From assembly GCA_029834535.1 (NCBI GenBank), contig JAQMWT010000630.1:1-40036 (forward strand): a stretch of 40,036 bases of DNA. The letters run 5' to 3'. Under the pieces are notes generated by a model. The model made no database searches, was not told the DNA's origin, and saw only the letters and a list, made by a program, of their open reading frames with translations. Numbering within the stretch: position 1 is the first letter of the stretch; every line of letters begins with the position of its first letter. The position numbers and the translations under genes are program-made. Below are positions 20,231 to 30,037 of this stretch, piece after piece. Source of the stretch: Chrysophaeum taylorii. Lineage: Eukaryota > Sar > Pelagophyceae > Pelagomonadales > Pelagomonadaceae.

Positions 20231-21986
20231 ATGATACACCACTATGAGTTCGTTTTGTTGGCCGTGTCGGCCCTCGCATTGCCGTTCGCGAGAAGCGGCG
20301 GGGTAAGTGCGCGAGCTCGGTCGAGGCGGTGGTCTGTCTCACCGGGTGGTGCGTGCGCTAGGTGCCCGACGTCGATTCCTCACACACGTACCCCAAGCGC
20401 TCCAACGGTGGGTGGGTGGGTGTGCTATTCATCATTTCTAGAGAAAAATTGGGGCGTCGTCAGTTCAGACTCGTGCCGCAGACGACGCCGCGTTGCTTGA
20501 GTGGGGTAGCTCGGCGATCATCCACAACGCCGACGGGGTCGTGGCGCGCTTCGGGCCGAGCGCGACGCATCCCGAGTTCGAGCTGGGCGTCGAGGCGGAG
20601 CTGGTACTTGGACCGATCGTCTCGCCTTCTCACGTCGTCCTCGCAGGTGACGGCGAGCCCGCGACAAGGGTGCGAGCCGTTGATGAACGCGCGGTCGGTG
20701 GCGACGCAGATCGTGGTGATGTACCGCGGGCAGTGCGACTTTGGGACCAAGGCGCTGAACGCGGCCAAGGCGGGCGCGGCGGCGATGATCGTCGTCAACT
20801 CGGACCGACGGTCGCCCGACAGGGCGTTCGCGATGACGATGCGCGCCAAGGGCGAGGTGTCCTTGGAAGATGAGCGGCGCAGGTCCCAGGCGGCGGACGA
20901 CGCGGCGCTCGAGAAGGACCGCGAAACGTACGACGCGATCGCGTCGCTCCCGAGCGTCATGGTGTCGTACGCCGCCGGCCAACAGCTGCGCGAACACTCG
21001 CCGCGGCGCATGCGCTTGTTCGCGGGAGGCGGTAGACCCTTCATCGAGTCGGTGACCGACGCCGCTCCCGTCCTCTACCTCGTCCACAACGCCATCACCG
21101 AATCCGAGATGGCCGCCGCCAAGCGCAAGCTCGCGCCGTTCCTCAAACCGACGGCCGTCGACCCGACCGTCGAGCGCGCGCACCGCGTCCTCGGGTTCCT
21201 CCGCGGGGCCGAGTTGTCGCAGTTCTACGAACGCATCTCGTCGATCGTTGGATACCCCGTCGACCATCTCGGCGATCTCGCGCTCGAGCGACGCACGGGC
21301 GCGAGCCACGCGCCGCCCTTCTCCGTCCGCGACGAGCGGCGCCTCTCGCGCTTCAACGCCGAGACGGGCGACGACTCGCGGCCCCAGACCGTCATGACCA
21401 TATACGTCTACCTCGACGACGGCGACGGCGGCTTATATTTTCCGCGCGCCAGACCGGCGCCCACCCGCGTCCAGCCCAAGAAGGGCCTCGCCGCCATTTG
21501 GTACACGTCCCTCGAGAACGGACGCCTCGATCAGACCGCGGCCCACGGCGACGGACCCATCCCCAAGGGCCAGACCTTGTGGCTCCTCCATTTGCGCGTC
21601 TACAACACGCCCAGGCCCGCGGCGCGCCGGTTCGTCCTCCCGGTCCTCCTCGCGCCCGTCTCGGGCGCGCCCTCCAAGACTCTCGTCTACGCGACGCGAC
21701 GCTTCTTCACCAGATCCTTCGGCCCCGACAACGCCGCCGACGCCGCGATCGACGCGGCCCTCCTGCTCCTCGCTATCGCCATCCTCGCACCCTTCGCCCT
21801 CCTCGCCTTTTTCGCGTTCAAAGCCTACGAGCGCGCCAAGCAGCCCCCCAAGCGCCGACCGCCTCCGCCCGCGCCGACCCCAGCCGACAAGAAAAAGGTC
21901 ACGACTCTTCTTCTTTTTCTTCTTTTCTGGCGTCATTTTTTGAACAAAAACGCGCCCCGCAGGCGGCAATCGGCAAGAAGGCGTAG
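20231..21986 (+). CDS. PA-domain / prolyl-4-hydroxylase-like ER membrane protein, probable pseudoenzyme
   Basis: My spliced model joins 20231-20302, 20469-20603, 20647-21897 and 21963-21986 (GT-AG introns of 166, 43 and 65 bp) and gives 493 aa. A signal peptide (1-20) is followed by a protease-associated (PA) domain (about 30-160; CEPLMN, MYRGQCDFGTKALNAAKAGA), then a domain resembling the 2-oxoglutarate/Fe prolyl-4-hydroxylase core (about 215-400; TIYVYLDDGDGGLYFPRA, VQPKKGLAAIWYTSLENG, AAHGDGPIPKGQTLWLLHL), one membrane span (about 437-460) and a short Lys-rich tail. In active P4Hs the first iron ligands form an HxD motif; here the aligned position reads PFS. The Lys that binds 2-oxoglutarate (ten residues after the distal His) reads Thr. 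I therefore infer loss of catalysis; substrate binding or a structural ER role is possible. Confidence 0.82.
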
Positions 21987-22633
21987 GACGACGAGCGTTG
22001 GGTTGGGTTGGGTTGGGTTGGGTTGGGATGGTATGGTGGCGCGCGTCCGCTTTTGCTGCTTCTTTTGATCCCGCCTCTCCCCGAAAAAAAGGGCGGCCGC
22101 GATCAGGCTCGCGCGCGCCCTCACACCGTTTCAGCTCTCTCCCGTATAATTACACTGTTCCTCGACACGCGGCGGCGAGATATGTAACCTGCCGACGGGC
22201 CTACTACGAGGTGGCGCGGGGGACTTATTTTCTTTAATCTCTGCAGCCGGCCCGGGCCGGGCCGGGCCGGGCCAGGCCTTTCTTGAGAGAGACGCTTCGA
22301 CCAAATTAGGCGAGCTAGATCTCGGTCGCCAGTACCAGCTAACGCGCGTGCCTGGGCAAACCGCGCCGCCCGAAGGGATGGAGGTGAGCGAGGACAAGAC
22401 TCGGACGACGCAAGAAGTCGAGTCCGGATGGAGGGGGGGGGGGGGGGAGGTGCGCTTTTGGCTGTGGAAGCGTGTGGTGCGACTCCAGCCAGGGGGGCTC
22501 CACTGGATGTGTATAGTGGCCCACGACAACACAGTAAAGGGCGAGTGGGGGGTGATGTGAAGAAAAGGCCGGGGATGGGGAGCGGCCCTCCCCACACATT
22601 AACAAAAAAAAAGTCAGTCAGTCAGTCAGTCAG
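21987..22633. other. Intergenic with several microsatellites
   Basis: Convergent 3' region. It contains a TTGGG pentanucleotide array (about 21999-22026), a CCGGG array (about 22244-22276), a G-run (about 22431-22447) and an AGTC array starting at 22612. No gene recognised. Confidence 0.6.
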
Positions 22634-22637
22634 TCAG
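22612..22637. repeat. AGTC tetranucleotide microsatellite overlapping a stop codon
   Basis: About 6.5 units of AGTC. On the minus strand the TGA stop of the EF-hand-like gene (22634-22636) is the first triplet inside the array, as at the ISWI gene. Confidence 0.9.
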
Positions 22638-23959
22638 AGGACCCACTTGTTGAGATCGAGGAGCTCGAGCCAGGAGGCGATGTGGAAGCCGCCCTGCGTG
22701 TACCAGTCGGCGAAGTCGTCGAAGGCAATGAAGTTGCAGCGGTTGGTGTCGTTGAAGACGGCTGCGACGAGGGTGACGGCGGCCGAGTCGGCGTCGTCGC
22801 GGATGGCGTCGAGGTCGGGAGAGTTTTTTTTCGGGTCGTCCGGGATGGACGCGAGCGCGAGAAGGACGAGAAGGAAAGCGCGGATGTAGCGGCAGAGGCC
22901 ACGGCGCGAGAGGGTGTGATCCTTGGTGGCCTGGAGGTCGACGGCGTCCCAGGCGACGGCGAGCTTGGCCGACTTGCTGCCCGAACAGAAGACGGCGAGT
23001 CCGGCGGCGAGGTCGGAAGCGAGGACCGGGCGGCGTCCGCGCTTGAAGACGTCGTAAATGAGCTGAAATACGCGCTGTCGCTCGTCGGCGGCGGCATCGT
23101 CACACAAAGCCCCGAGGGCCTCGCGGTAGCCGGCCTCGTGGATGCGGCCGGTCGGCGACGCGTGTCGCGCGAGCTGCGAGCCGAGCCTCGCGGCGTCGCA
23201 CTCGAACAAACCAGAGCCGACGGCGACGGCCCGGACGCGCGACACGGCAAGCGGCGAGAACTGGGCGCGCAGGACGCGCTCGGCGTCGTCGTCGTCGTCG
23301 TGGGTCGAGAGCTCGAAGGCGATCGCGTAGTCGCCCGTCGCGGCGGGCGCGCCCGTAGGCCACTTGTCGAGGTCGAGGAGCTCGAGCCACGGAGCCAGCT
23401 CGAAGCCCGAGGTGTTGTACCAGGACCCAAAGTCGTCGAAGGTCGCCCGTTGGTTGTCGCAGACCTGCGACGCCAGGGCCTCGGCCTCCTCCTCGACTGC
23501 GCCCGACGGCGGGCTCGCGTTCTTCGCCGCCAGCCAGATCGCGCCGAGCGCCGCGCGTAGAAGGCGCGCGACGCCCTGCCCGTCGAGCGAGCCCCGACTC
23601 CGCACGTCGTAGGCCTCGAATCCCGTCGCGAGCTTCTCCGACTTGCGCGCGCCGCACAGCAGGCTCAGCCCGAGCGCGAGGTCTGCCGATCGAGCCTCCG
23701 ACCCGTGCCGCGCCGCCTCCCACAGCCCGCTCGCAAACGCCTCGGCTTCTTTTCCCTCCCTGCTGCGCGACGACGTCAGGGCCCGCGCGCACGCCATCCA
23801 CGCCTCCCTCCCGACCCACCGTCCCAGCGCCCCCACCTTGGACCCCACCTCAGCCGGTCGCACCTCCGCAACCCCCGACGCCGTCGCCATCGCCCGCACT
23901 CGCCGCGCGTCATCGGCCGTCACGCGGAGCACGCTGCTCCCGACCTTGAACGAAAACAT
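22634..23959 (-). CDS. Internally duplicated EF-hand-like protein
   Basis: 441 aa with no introns, built from two similar halves. Each half has a helix-rich block with LCGARKSEKLATGFEAYD (about 101-118) or FCSGSKSAKLAVAWDAVD (about 324-341), then about 55 residues later a motif FDDFGSWYNTSGFELAPWLE (174-193) or FDDFADWYTQGGFHIASWLE (413-432), followed by LLDLDKW or LLDLNKW. The layout recalls calcium sensors with paired EF-hands ending in a short WLELLDL signature. The loops (for example DVRSRGSLDGQG) lack the full set of acidic ligands, so calcium binding may be weak or lost. Acidic and Ala-rich linkers separate the halves. No signal peptide is evident, so it is probably cytosolic. I cannot assign a specific function. 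ATG at 23959; the TGA stop lies in a microsatellite. Confidence 0.75.
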   Translation of the reverse strand: MFSFKVGSSVLRVTADDARRVRAMATASGVAEVRPAEVGSKVGALGRWVGREAWMACARALTSSRSREGKEAEAFASGLWEAARHGSEARSADLALGLSLLCGARKSEKLATGFEAYDVRSRGSLDGQGVARLLRAALGAIWLAAKNASPPSGAVEEEAEALASQVCDNQRATFDDFGSWYNTSGFELAPWLELLDLDKWPTGAPAATGDYAIAFELSTHDDDDDAERVLRAQFSPLAVSRVRAVAVGSGLFECDAARLGSQLARHASPTGRIHEAGYREALGALCDDAAADERQRVFQLIYDVFKRGRRPVLASDLAAGLAVFCSGSKSAKLAVAWDAVDLQATKDHTLSRRGLCRYIRAFLLVLLALASIPDDPKKNSPDLDAIRDDADSAAVTLVAAVFNDTNRCNFIAFDDFADWYTQGGFHIASWLELLDLNKWVL

Positions 23960-24201
23960 TCCTTACTTGAGAGACAGACAGACAGAAACCCGCTCTCCTA
24001 CCTCCGCGGGGCCGCGCGTCGCATACTGTCCGCCGCCGAGGCCGTTGGCTTCGGGAAATCGGAGTTTTTTCAAAGTCTTCTTCTTCTGTTATTATTATTA
24101 TTATCGGTTCGGGGGGGGGGCAAAGTCTGCCAAAGAGCAAAGCAAACAAACAGGCAAGAGCGCGCGCGCAGGGGACCGTCCGTCGTCGATATGGACATGG
24201 C

Positions 24202-25173
24202 TCAGTCGACCTTGTTGGGCTCCTTGGGATTCAAGAAGGGCAGAGCCGCGCCGGCGAGGCCGATGACGAGGTTATCCGTGACGCCCGGGACGTAGGGCAC
24301 GCCGACAGCGAGGCCCGCAGCCCCGAGGCCGAGGGAGCAGAAGACGCGCTTCGTGAGAGAAGTGCCGTTGACGAGGTGGCCGAGCTTGGCGCGGGCTGCC
24401 GCGATGCCGCGCTCGACCTCGCCGAGAGTCTCGGCCAGGCCCTCGGCCAGGATGTCGGCGACGCCCAGGAGATCGAGATCGGGCTCGGCCTCGGGCTCGG
24501 GTTCGATCCGGGGGGGCTCGGGGGCGGGCGGTGCGACCCGCGGCACGAAGGTGGACGTGAAGCGCGGCGTCGGGACGTGGCGCGACGCGGGCACGTGGCG
24601 CGGCGCGGGGATGTGGCGAGGCGAGGGGACGACGATGACGGGCTTTCGCCGCGCGGCCTCGCGGACGATGACGAAAAGAACAGCGGGCTGCAGCAAGACG
24701 AGCGCCCACAACGCGGCGCGCAAGGCGGGATTCCGGAAAATGGTCTTGGGGGCGGCGTCCTCGTCGGACGTCCCCGTCGTCTCGTCGGACGCCCCCGGCG
24801 TCGTATCGTCAAATTCAAGCGGCACGGTCTCGTCCGTCTCGTCGAACGCCCCCGGCGTCGACGCAAGGTGGCCACCACTCCCCAGGTCGCGTTCGAGTTC
24901 CTCGAGACGCTTCGAGACAGCCTCGAGCCTCTTCTCCTCGAACGACATGCCGTCGTCGTCGTCGGAGGCGGCGGCGGGAGTGTCCTCGCTCATCGTCTCG
25001 ACCGTCTCGGCCAACAAGGTGTCGGTGTCAATCATGGTCTCGAGGAGGGTCCAGGAGGAGTTGGGAGTGGCGACCGTGATGGTGTCGAGGGTCCGCGATC
25101 CCCCGAGGGGGGAATCGAAGAACAACTTGGTGCTTGGTTCTTCTTCTTGCTGGTGCTTGTAATGTTCCACCAT
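24202..25173 (-). CDS. Predicted transmembrane protein with a Pro-Arg-His repeat
   Basis: 323 aa, no family recognised. The N-terminal 145 residues are acidic and Thr/Ser-rich, with a charged helix (MSFEEKRLEAVSKRLEELER, about 76-95) likely to form a coiled coil. A strong membrane span follows (about 150-171; ALWALVLLQPAVLFVIV), flanked by Arg/Lys on its C-terminal side. Next is a short repeat PSPRHIPAPRHVPASRHVP (about 183-201), a Pro/Glu linker and a C-terminal part with two weakly hydrophobic Gly/Ala-rich segments (about 279-295 and 301-314). There is no N-terminal signal peptide, so the N-terminus is probably cytosolic. It starts 106 bp from the divergent acidic coiled-coil gene and could share its promoter. 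Confidence 0.7.
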   Translation of the reverse strand: MVEHYKHQQEEEPSTKLFFDSPLGGSRTLDTITVATPNSSWTLLETMIDTDTLLAETVETMSEDTPAAASDDDDGMSFEEKRLEAVSKRLEELERDLGSGGHLASTPGAFDETDETVPLEFDDTTPGASDETTGTSDEDAAPKTIFRNPALRAALWALVLLQPAVLFVIVREAARRKPVIVVPSPRHIPAPRHVPASRHVPTPRFTSTFVPRVAPPAPEPPRIEPEPEAEPDLDLLGVADILAEGLAETLGEVERGIAAARAKLGHLVNGTSLTKRVFCSLGLGAAGLAVGVPYVPGVTDNLVIGLAGAALPFLNPKEPNKVD

Positions 25174-25279
25174 CTTGTTTGTTTGTTGTCAGAGGAGGAG
25201 ACAGTTGAAGTAGAAAGGTCCGGTGTGCAACGGAACTTGGCAGTTGTTTTCAAAACACAGCTGTGGTCCTGGCAACGGG
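25174..25279. promoter_or_regulatory. Short divergent intergenic region
   Basis: 106 bp between the ATG of the transmembrane-protein gene (-) and the ATG at 25280 (+). This is the tightest divergent pair in the window. No core promoter element stands out. Confidence 0.45.
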
Positions 25280-26347
25280 ATGGCGTCGTCGTCCTCGAGC
25301 GGCGGCGGGGGCGTCACGGGAAAGAAAGGGGGGAACGACGAGAACCTCGAGAACGGCCAGCGGTCCTCGATGCTCCAGACGCCGACGCCCGCTCGAAACT
25401 GGGCCAAGGGCCGCCGGCATATGGGGGCCTCGCCGTACGCTGCCAGGAACAGGAGCGTCGGCCCCACAAAGTCGGCCTCGACGAAGCGGACCAAGCGCGA
25501 GAGAAGCCTCCCACCCGGCCACGGGGCGATGCAGATGAATGTGCTCAAGTGCCAGGCGGCGCAGGCCCGCATGCTCATCGCGCGCAACGAGCGCAAGTAC
25601 GCCGAGGCGATGTACACCCTCGAGCTCGTCGAGCAGGACTGCGACGACGAGGAGGACGAGGAGGAATCCCTCGCCGCCGAACTCGCAAACCTCCAGACCC
25701 GCAAGGAACAGCTCCTCAAGCTCGCCGACGACTCGGACGACGACGAGGACGAGGACGACGACGACGAGGAGGAGGGCGATCGCTCGGAGGACGAGGAAGA
25801 CCCTCGCGCCCAGCAGGTGGACTCCGAAGTGCCGCCCGCCCCTGTGATCGAGGCCGTCGTTGTGACGCCGCAACACACGGCGTGCGACGACGAACTCCCA
25901 AAATCTGCCGCGGATTTCTTCAAAAACAAGCGAGCCTGGGAAATCTCCGTTGCCGAACCTGTAGTTTTTGACGCGCTCATGCGCCACCAGGAACGTGTCT
26001 GGGCCAAGCGCCGGGACTTGGTTGTCCACGCTCAAGCACGACCCATATCGGTCGAAAAACCGCCACTCCCTCGGACGCAGCCCGACGCTTACCACCAGGG
26101 CCCGCTCTTCGTCTTGCGCGCCGTCGAAAAGGGCCTCGCCGACGTCGCACCCTATTTGTTCAACCACTACGCCCGAAAACCACAGCATACCTCTCAGAGG
26201 CGCTGCCCCTACGATGCCGCCTACGCCACCGCGCAATCCCCTGGCGCCGGCGTTTGGGACCCCCATCCCATGGCAAGCGAGTCATCCGACCTCGACGAGG
26301 TTGGCTTCCTCGAATCCCAGCTCCGCGGACCCGAGGCCACCGTCTAG
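25280..26347 (+). CDS. Acidic coiled-coil protein of unknown function
   Basis: 355 aa from the first ATG (25280); the frame extends upstream to a GTG but without conserved content. The N-terminal 85 residues are basic and Ser/Gly-rich and may be disordered. A helical region (about 85-125; QAAQARMLIARNERKYAEAM) is followed by a Glu/Leu coiled coil (ESLAAELANLQTRKEQLLKL) and a long Asp/Glu run (about 147-176). The C-terminal half has a motif-like region (KSAADFFKNKRAWEISVAEP, about 209-228) and a stretch with LRAVEKGLADVAPYLFNHYA. No family is recognised. An acidic low-complexity segment with basic flanks is common among nuclear and chromatin-associated proteins, but that is only suggestive. 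Confidence 0.65.
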   Translation: MASSSSSGGGGVTGKKGGNDENLENGQRSSMLQTPTPARNWAKGRRHMGASPYAARNRSVGPTKSASTKRTKRERSLPPGHGAMQMNVLKCQAAQARMLIARNERKYAEAMYTLELVEQDCDDEEDEEESLAAELANLQTRKEQLLKLADDSDDDEDEDDDDEEEGDRSEDEEDPRAQQVDSEVPPAPVIEAVVVTPQHTACDDELPKSAADFFKNKRAWEISVAEPVVFDALMRHQERVWAKRRDLVVHAQARPISVEKPPLPRTQPDAYHQGPLFVLRAVEKGLADVAPYLFNHYARKPQHTSQRRCPYDAAYATAQSPGAGVWDPHPMASESSDLDEVGFLESQLRGPEATV

Positions 26348-27330
26348 TCGCCAGCCTCGCGTCTTCAGCACCCTCGCCTAGTTCTGTAAACCGACAGACA
26401 GACCCCGAGCGACACCAAAAACCGCGTCTATGCTGCCTTCTCGGCAGCCAACTTGTCTCCTGCATCATCAAACTGAAAAACAGACAGACAAACTCGAATA
26501 AAAAATCCCCCGCCTTCCTTACGCCTCGGCGGCAAGCTATCCATCCATCCAATTACTTCATCATCCATCGCGCGCTTATAAATTTCGCTAGTAAAAAAAA
26601 AACTAGCCCCCTTGGAACGTGGCCATCCGTCCATCCATCCATCCGCGTTGTGGTCATCACGATTCTACCAGAGCGGCGGCCGCTTCTTCGTTGGTAGCGT
26701 GGGTGGGTGGATGGGCGACCTCGTGCCTTGAATTTTAATTACGGACGCACTCTCCAGAGTACTGGCTGCTGCCCAGCTCACGACTCGGCGTAGCCAAGAA
26801 CCGGGTCCACGCGTCTGCTGCTGCTGGTGGTGGTGGCTGCTGCTGCCGCTCTGCGAGCTAATAACGAGCAAGCTAGTTGCAAGGAAATCGTGGCGACTAG
26901 TGCCCTCGACTGTCCCTAATAAATAAGGCTGGTATACCAGTTTGGAAAGGGGAGGAAAGAAGCCTCGTGCGTGCGTGCCCTCGCGCCGCCGATCGCCCGC
27001 CCATCAACGAACGCACGGCCAAAGGAACAACAACGACAACACCGACTTGTTTTGGGAGGATTGGTGGGCTGAGATTTGCCGCAAAAAAAAAAAAGGCTCA
27101 AAAAAGGCACATTCCTCCCCCGTGTTGGCTGGAAAGCAATTTGTTCTCTTGCAGGAAGAAATTGTGTCGTCTCTGCCTACATTACGCGCGCGTGTTGTTC
27201 TGTAGCTTGTAGAGTGCTTGTCCACGGACGTGACGCTCGTTGATCTAAGTGGGAGAGCACCGCTTCTCGCCGTGGATGGGTGGTGTCCCTTGGGGTGCCG
27301 TCCTGTGACAAATCCCAGATCGACCGATCG
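26348..27330. other. Intergenic, no gene recognised
   Basis: About 1 kb with GACA, CCAT and TGGTGG-type simple sequences (about 26390-26402, 26536-26550, 26627-26643, 26822-26835). It includes the 3' UTR of the coiled-coil gene and the 5' region of the F-box gene. No RNA gene or intact open frame is supported. Confidence 0.5.
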
Positions 27331-28716
27331 ATGATTAACAACACCTTCGAGCCCAGCGGCGCGTCGTGCGCCGTCGCGAGCGCGATGGAGGACGAGGAGA
27401 TGAGGGAGAGCGCGTGTGCGGCCGCGCAGTTGCGGCTGGCGATCACGAGGTTGACAAAGAGCACGAGCGCCGCAGAGGTCCGTAAACCTTAGGACGTTGT
27501 GTCGTCGTATATCGGCGAGTAGGTGCGAACGGCGCTCCAACGCGTGCTGCGCGAGATGGAGGTGTGCGACACGCGCGCGCTCGGGTTGTGCCGCGCGGAC
27601 CTCGACGCGGCCGTCCCGGACCGCGTCGGCGGCGGTCGGTTCAAGCACTCGTGCACGGCCTGGACGCGCGAAAATCGAGCGTTCTTCGTGAGCATGCTGG
27701 TCCACTTCTACCGCGGCGACCGCCTGACGCTGTTGCCGCGCGAGGTCGCGTGCGGCGCCGTCCTTGCGTTCTGCGACGTGCCCGCCCTCGCCGCGCTCGC
27801 CTCGGCCTCGCGCGGCGCGAGACGTATCGCCGACAGCGACGCGACCTGGCGCTCCCCCTACGACCGACACTTTGGAACCTCGAAAGCGGGCATCCGCTAC
27901 GACTACGGCGCGAGCTTGAAGGAGTCGTACCATCAGCGCATCCGCGACCCGACCTGCGGCGACCGCGTCGAGGTCGCCTGGCAGGGACGCTTCAGGCTCG
28001 AGGGTCTCGAGGTCTACCGCGGCCTCGCGTGGTGGGCGGCCGAAGTCGCCGAAAAGAGGACGGACGAAGACGTACTCGGAACGAGCGACGACGACGATCC
28101 GTCGGCCGCGTCGCCAAACAGCCTCTCGGCCGAGGGCGGCCGCGCGACCCCTCGATCCACCAGAGGAACCTCGTCCAGGTCCCTCGGCGCGACCTCGCCC
28201 ACCAACAAGCGGTACAAAGTCCACTACCTCAACTGGGATTCTCGCTGGGACGAGTGGGTCAGCCGCGACCAGCTCCGCTGGCCCGTCCAGGAGGGCAAGA
28301 CCTGCGCCATCTCGCCCGGGGACGACGTCGAGGTCTGGTGCTCGGGAAATACCGTTCCTGGCGCGTGGCTCCGCGCCGTCGTCGATCGCGTCGACGACGA
28401 ACTCTTCTGCGTCGGCAACGTCGCCAGTTCGGGCCACCTCTGGGTCTCTCGCGATCGTGTCCGCCTCGTCCGCCGCTGCGCCGAGACCGACCCGGCCGCC
28501 CTCCGCCGCGCCCGCGTCGCTCTCCCCAGCTGCCTCGCCGGCCCCGTCCAGAAGCTCAAAGATTTTTGGAGAGTCTCGCAGCGCGGCCGCAACGCCCTCG
28601 GCTGCGTCTTCGCGCCCTTCGTCGCGTCGCCCGCGACCACCACCGCTGCACCCCCGCAGCCGCCCACCCAACAAGGGGTCGCCGGCCCGGCCTTCGTCGC
28701 CGCCGCCCGCATCTAA
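27331..28716 (+). CDS. F-box protein with chromo-barrel/Tudor-knot and agenet-like domains
   Basis: Two exons (27331-27477 and 27523-28716) joined across a 45-bp GT-AG intron give 446 aa; an in-frame ATG at 27385 is an alternative start. An F-box-like segment (about 116-166; LTLLPREVACGAVLAFCDVP, ending in TWRSPYDRHFG) indicates a substrate receptor for an SCF-type ubiquitin ligase. It is followed by a chromo-barrel/Tudor-knot fold split by a low-complexity insert: first strand DRVEVAWQGRF, last part NKRYKVHYLNWDSRWDEWV (about 277-295), a hallmark of MRG/MOF-type chromo barrels. A second Tudor/agenet-like unit follows (about 314-367; GDDVEVWCSG, GAWLRAVVDRVDDE). I infer a link between methylated histone reading and ubiquitination. 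The last ~40 residues are Pro/Ala-rich. Confidence 0.78.
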
Positions 28717-29335
28717 CCACCTCCGCCTTTACCAAACTACAAACGGCACGAAAGGCTCCAAGTTTTCCCGTCGTCGCGCTTCTATCGTATATCTCTTGTT
28801 GTTTCGCTGTCGCTTCCGCCGCCGTCTTGGGCACCAACATGGAAGACAACACGCAGAAACTCGCCCGCCGCCGGTATCTCTCCCCGTCTCTTTGTTTGGT
28901 TGGCCCCTCGCTTTCTCCCGGGCTCGCCTCCGCCTTGTGTACGCGCCGTCGCCGGCGCTTCCTCCTAAAGACCCCCTCCCGCGCTCTCTCACAAATTTAC
29001 TCCTGAGACCGAGCGCGCTCCCGTTCTCTCAGGATTTCTGTGCGGCGCTGCCCGAGCATCGAGATCGCCGCACCTTTGGGCGCCCCTCCCCCCCCTCTGT
29101 ATTTCTAGGCTCCTCCCTGCCTATACGTACAGGATGCTTACTTACGACTGACTGTGCATGAATCTTCTTCGGGTGGTCAGACATTCCGGCTGCCTCGTTC
29201 ATTCTCCCGCGCACGGTGCTAGTTTTTATTAACTGGCTCTGATTTGGTGTTATACGAGGAGGAAATGGATGGATAACAAGCGCCACGGCGCCTTAAGTTT
29301 GTTTGTTTGTTTGTTTGTGTGTTGTGACCGCTGCA
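28717..29335. other. Intergenic, with a GTTT microsatellite
   Basis: 3' region of the F-box gene followed by unassigned sequence. A GTTT array lies at about 29298-29318. No gene recognised. Confidence 0.5.
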
Positions 29336-29841
29336 GATCCACGACGAGCGCGCGAGGAGCGAGAAGTGCAAGGAACACCCGTGAGAAGATCAAGGAAAGG
29401 CTCGTTTAAAAGTTCAGAATCAGCTGAATGGCAGTGAGCATCTGCGGCTGCCGGTCAACAAGGTCGAGATCGGCTGGAAGAACCTCGACACCTTCCTCGA
29501 CCAGTTCGAACACAACCACGCCAGCATCAAGTGGCCCAAGCACTCAGCGCCGCAGCCTTTGGGCGAACGGTTTACTACTCACCAGAGATGCCCAACCTGA
29601 TGCCCTCGCGGCCCTGCACGAGGAGCTGCCACCGAAGTCTGCCGAGACGGCAAAGAGGATGGACCCGTGCAAAAGCTTAGTACCTCAACCTCCGAGTACC
29701 GATGGTAAGCCCGGCACGCGCCAGATGAAAGTCGCCGCTCGGCTTCCTCGAGGCGCTCCACCCTCGGCCTACGCCGCCACGTCTACCCCGTCTGCTCCCG
29801 CGCCCGCCCACCGTCTTGCCTTCTGCCCGACGTCGATATAG
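29336..29841 (+). pseudogene. Fragment of an unknown, probably mobile-element-derived coding sequence
   Basis: Protein-like reading switches frame. A first piece starting at about 29340 (HDERARSEKCKEHP) hits a stop. Another frame continues with LPVNKVEIGWKNLDTFLDQF and a following NHASIKWPKHSAPQP to about 29600. A third frame (about 29580-29841) is Pro/Ala-rich, including DALAALHEELPPKSAETAKR. The mix of a clean charged segment with frame breaks matches the larger broken sequence at 31.2-33.9 kb. No family recognised. Confidence 0.4.
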
Positions 29842-30037
29842 GCCACGTCTTAAACGCAGCACCTTTGCGGGCGCTTCACAGCCCGTTGGTGCGTGGCGCG
29901 GCCTCGTTTTTGAATCCGTCAGTCCAGAGCGTTCCGTTAAATGAGACAGAGAGATGTTATTTCGTACAAAGAACTCAGCCTATTCATGAAGGCTAGTATA
30001 CTTTTTAAATGCTACCAACCGTACTAAATCGTAACTC

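Noticed and set aside
20625..20668. A 22-bp intron in the PA/P4H-like gene (GTGACG..ACAAG)
   Set aside because: It would fix the frame, but a 43-bp intron at 20604-20646 does so too and has a more typical length and acceptor.
21998..22027. TTGGG array as a telomere-like repeat
   Set aside because: Only about five units lie between two genes and the unit is not a standard telomere sequence; treated as a microsatellite.
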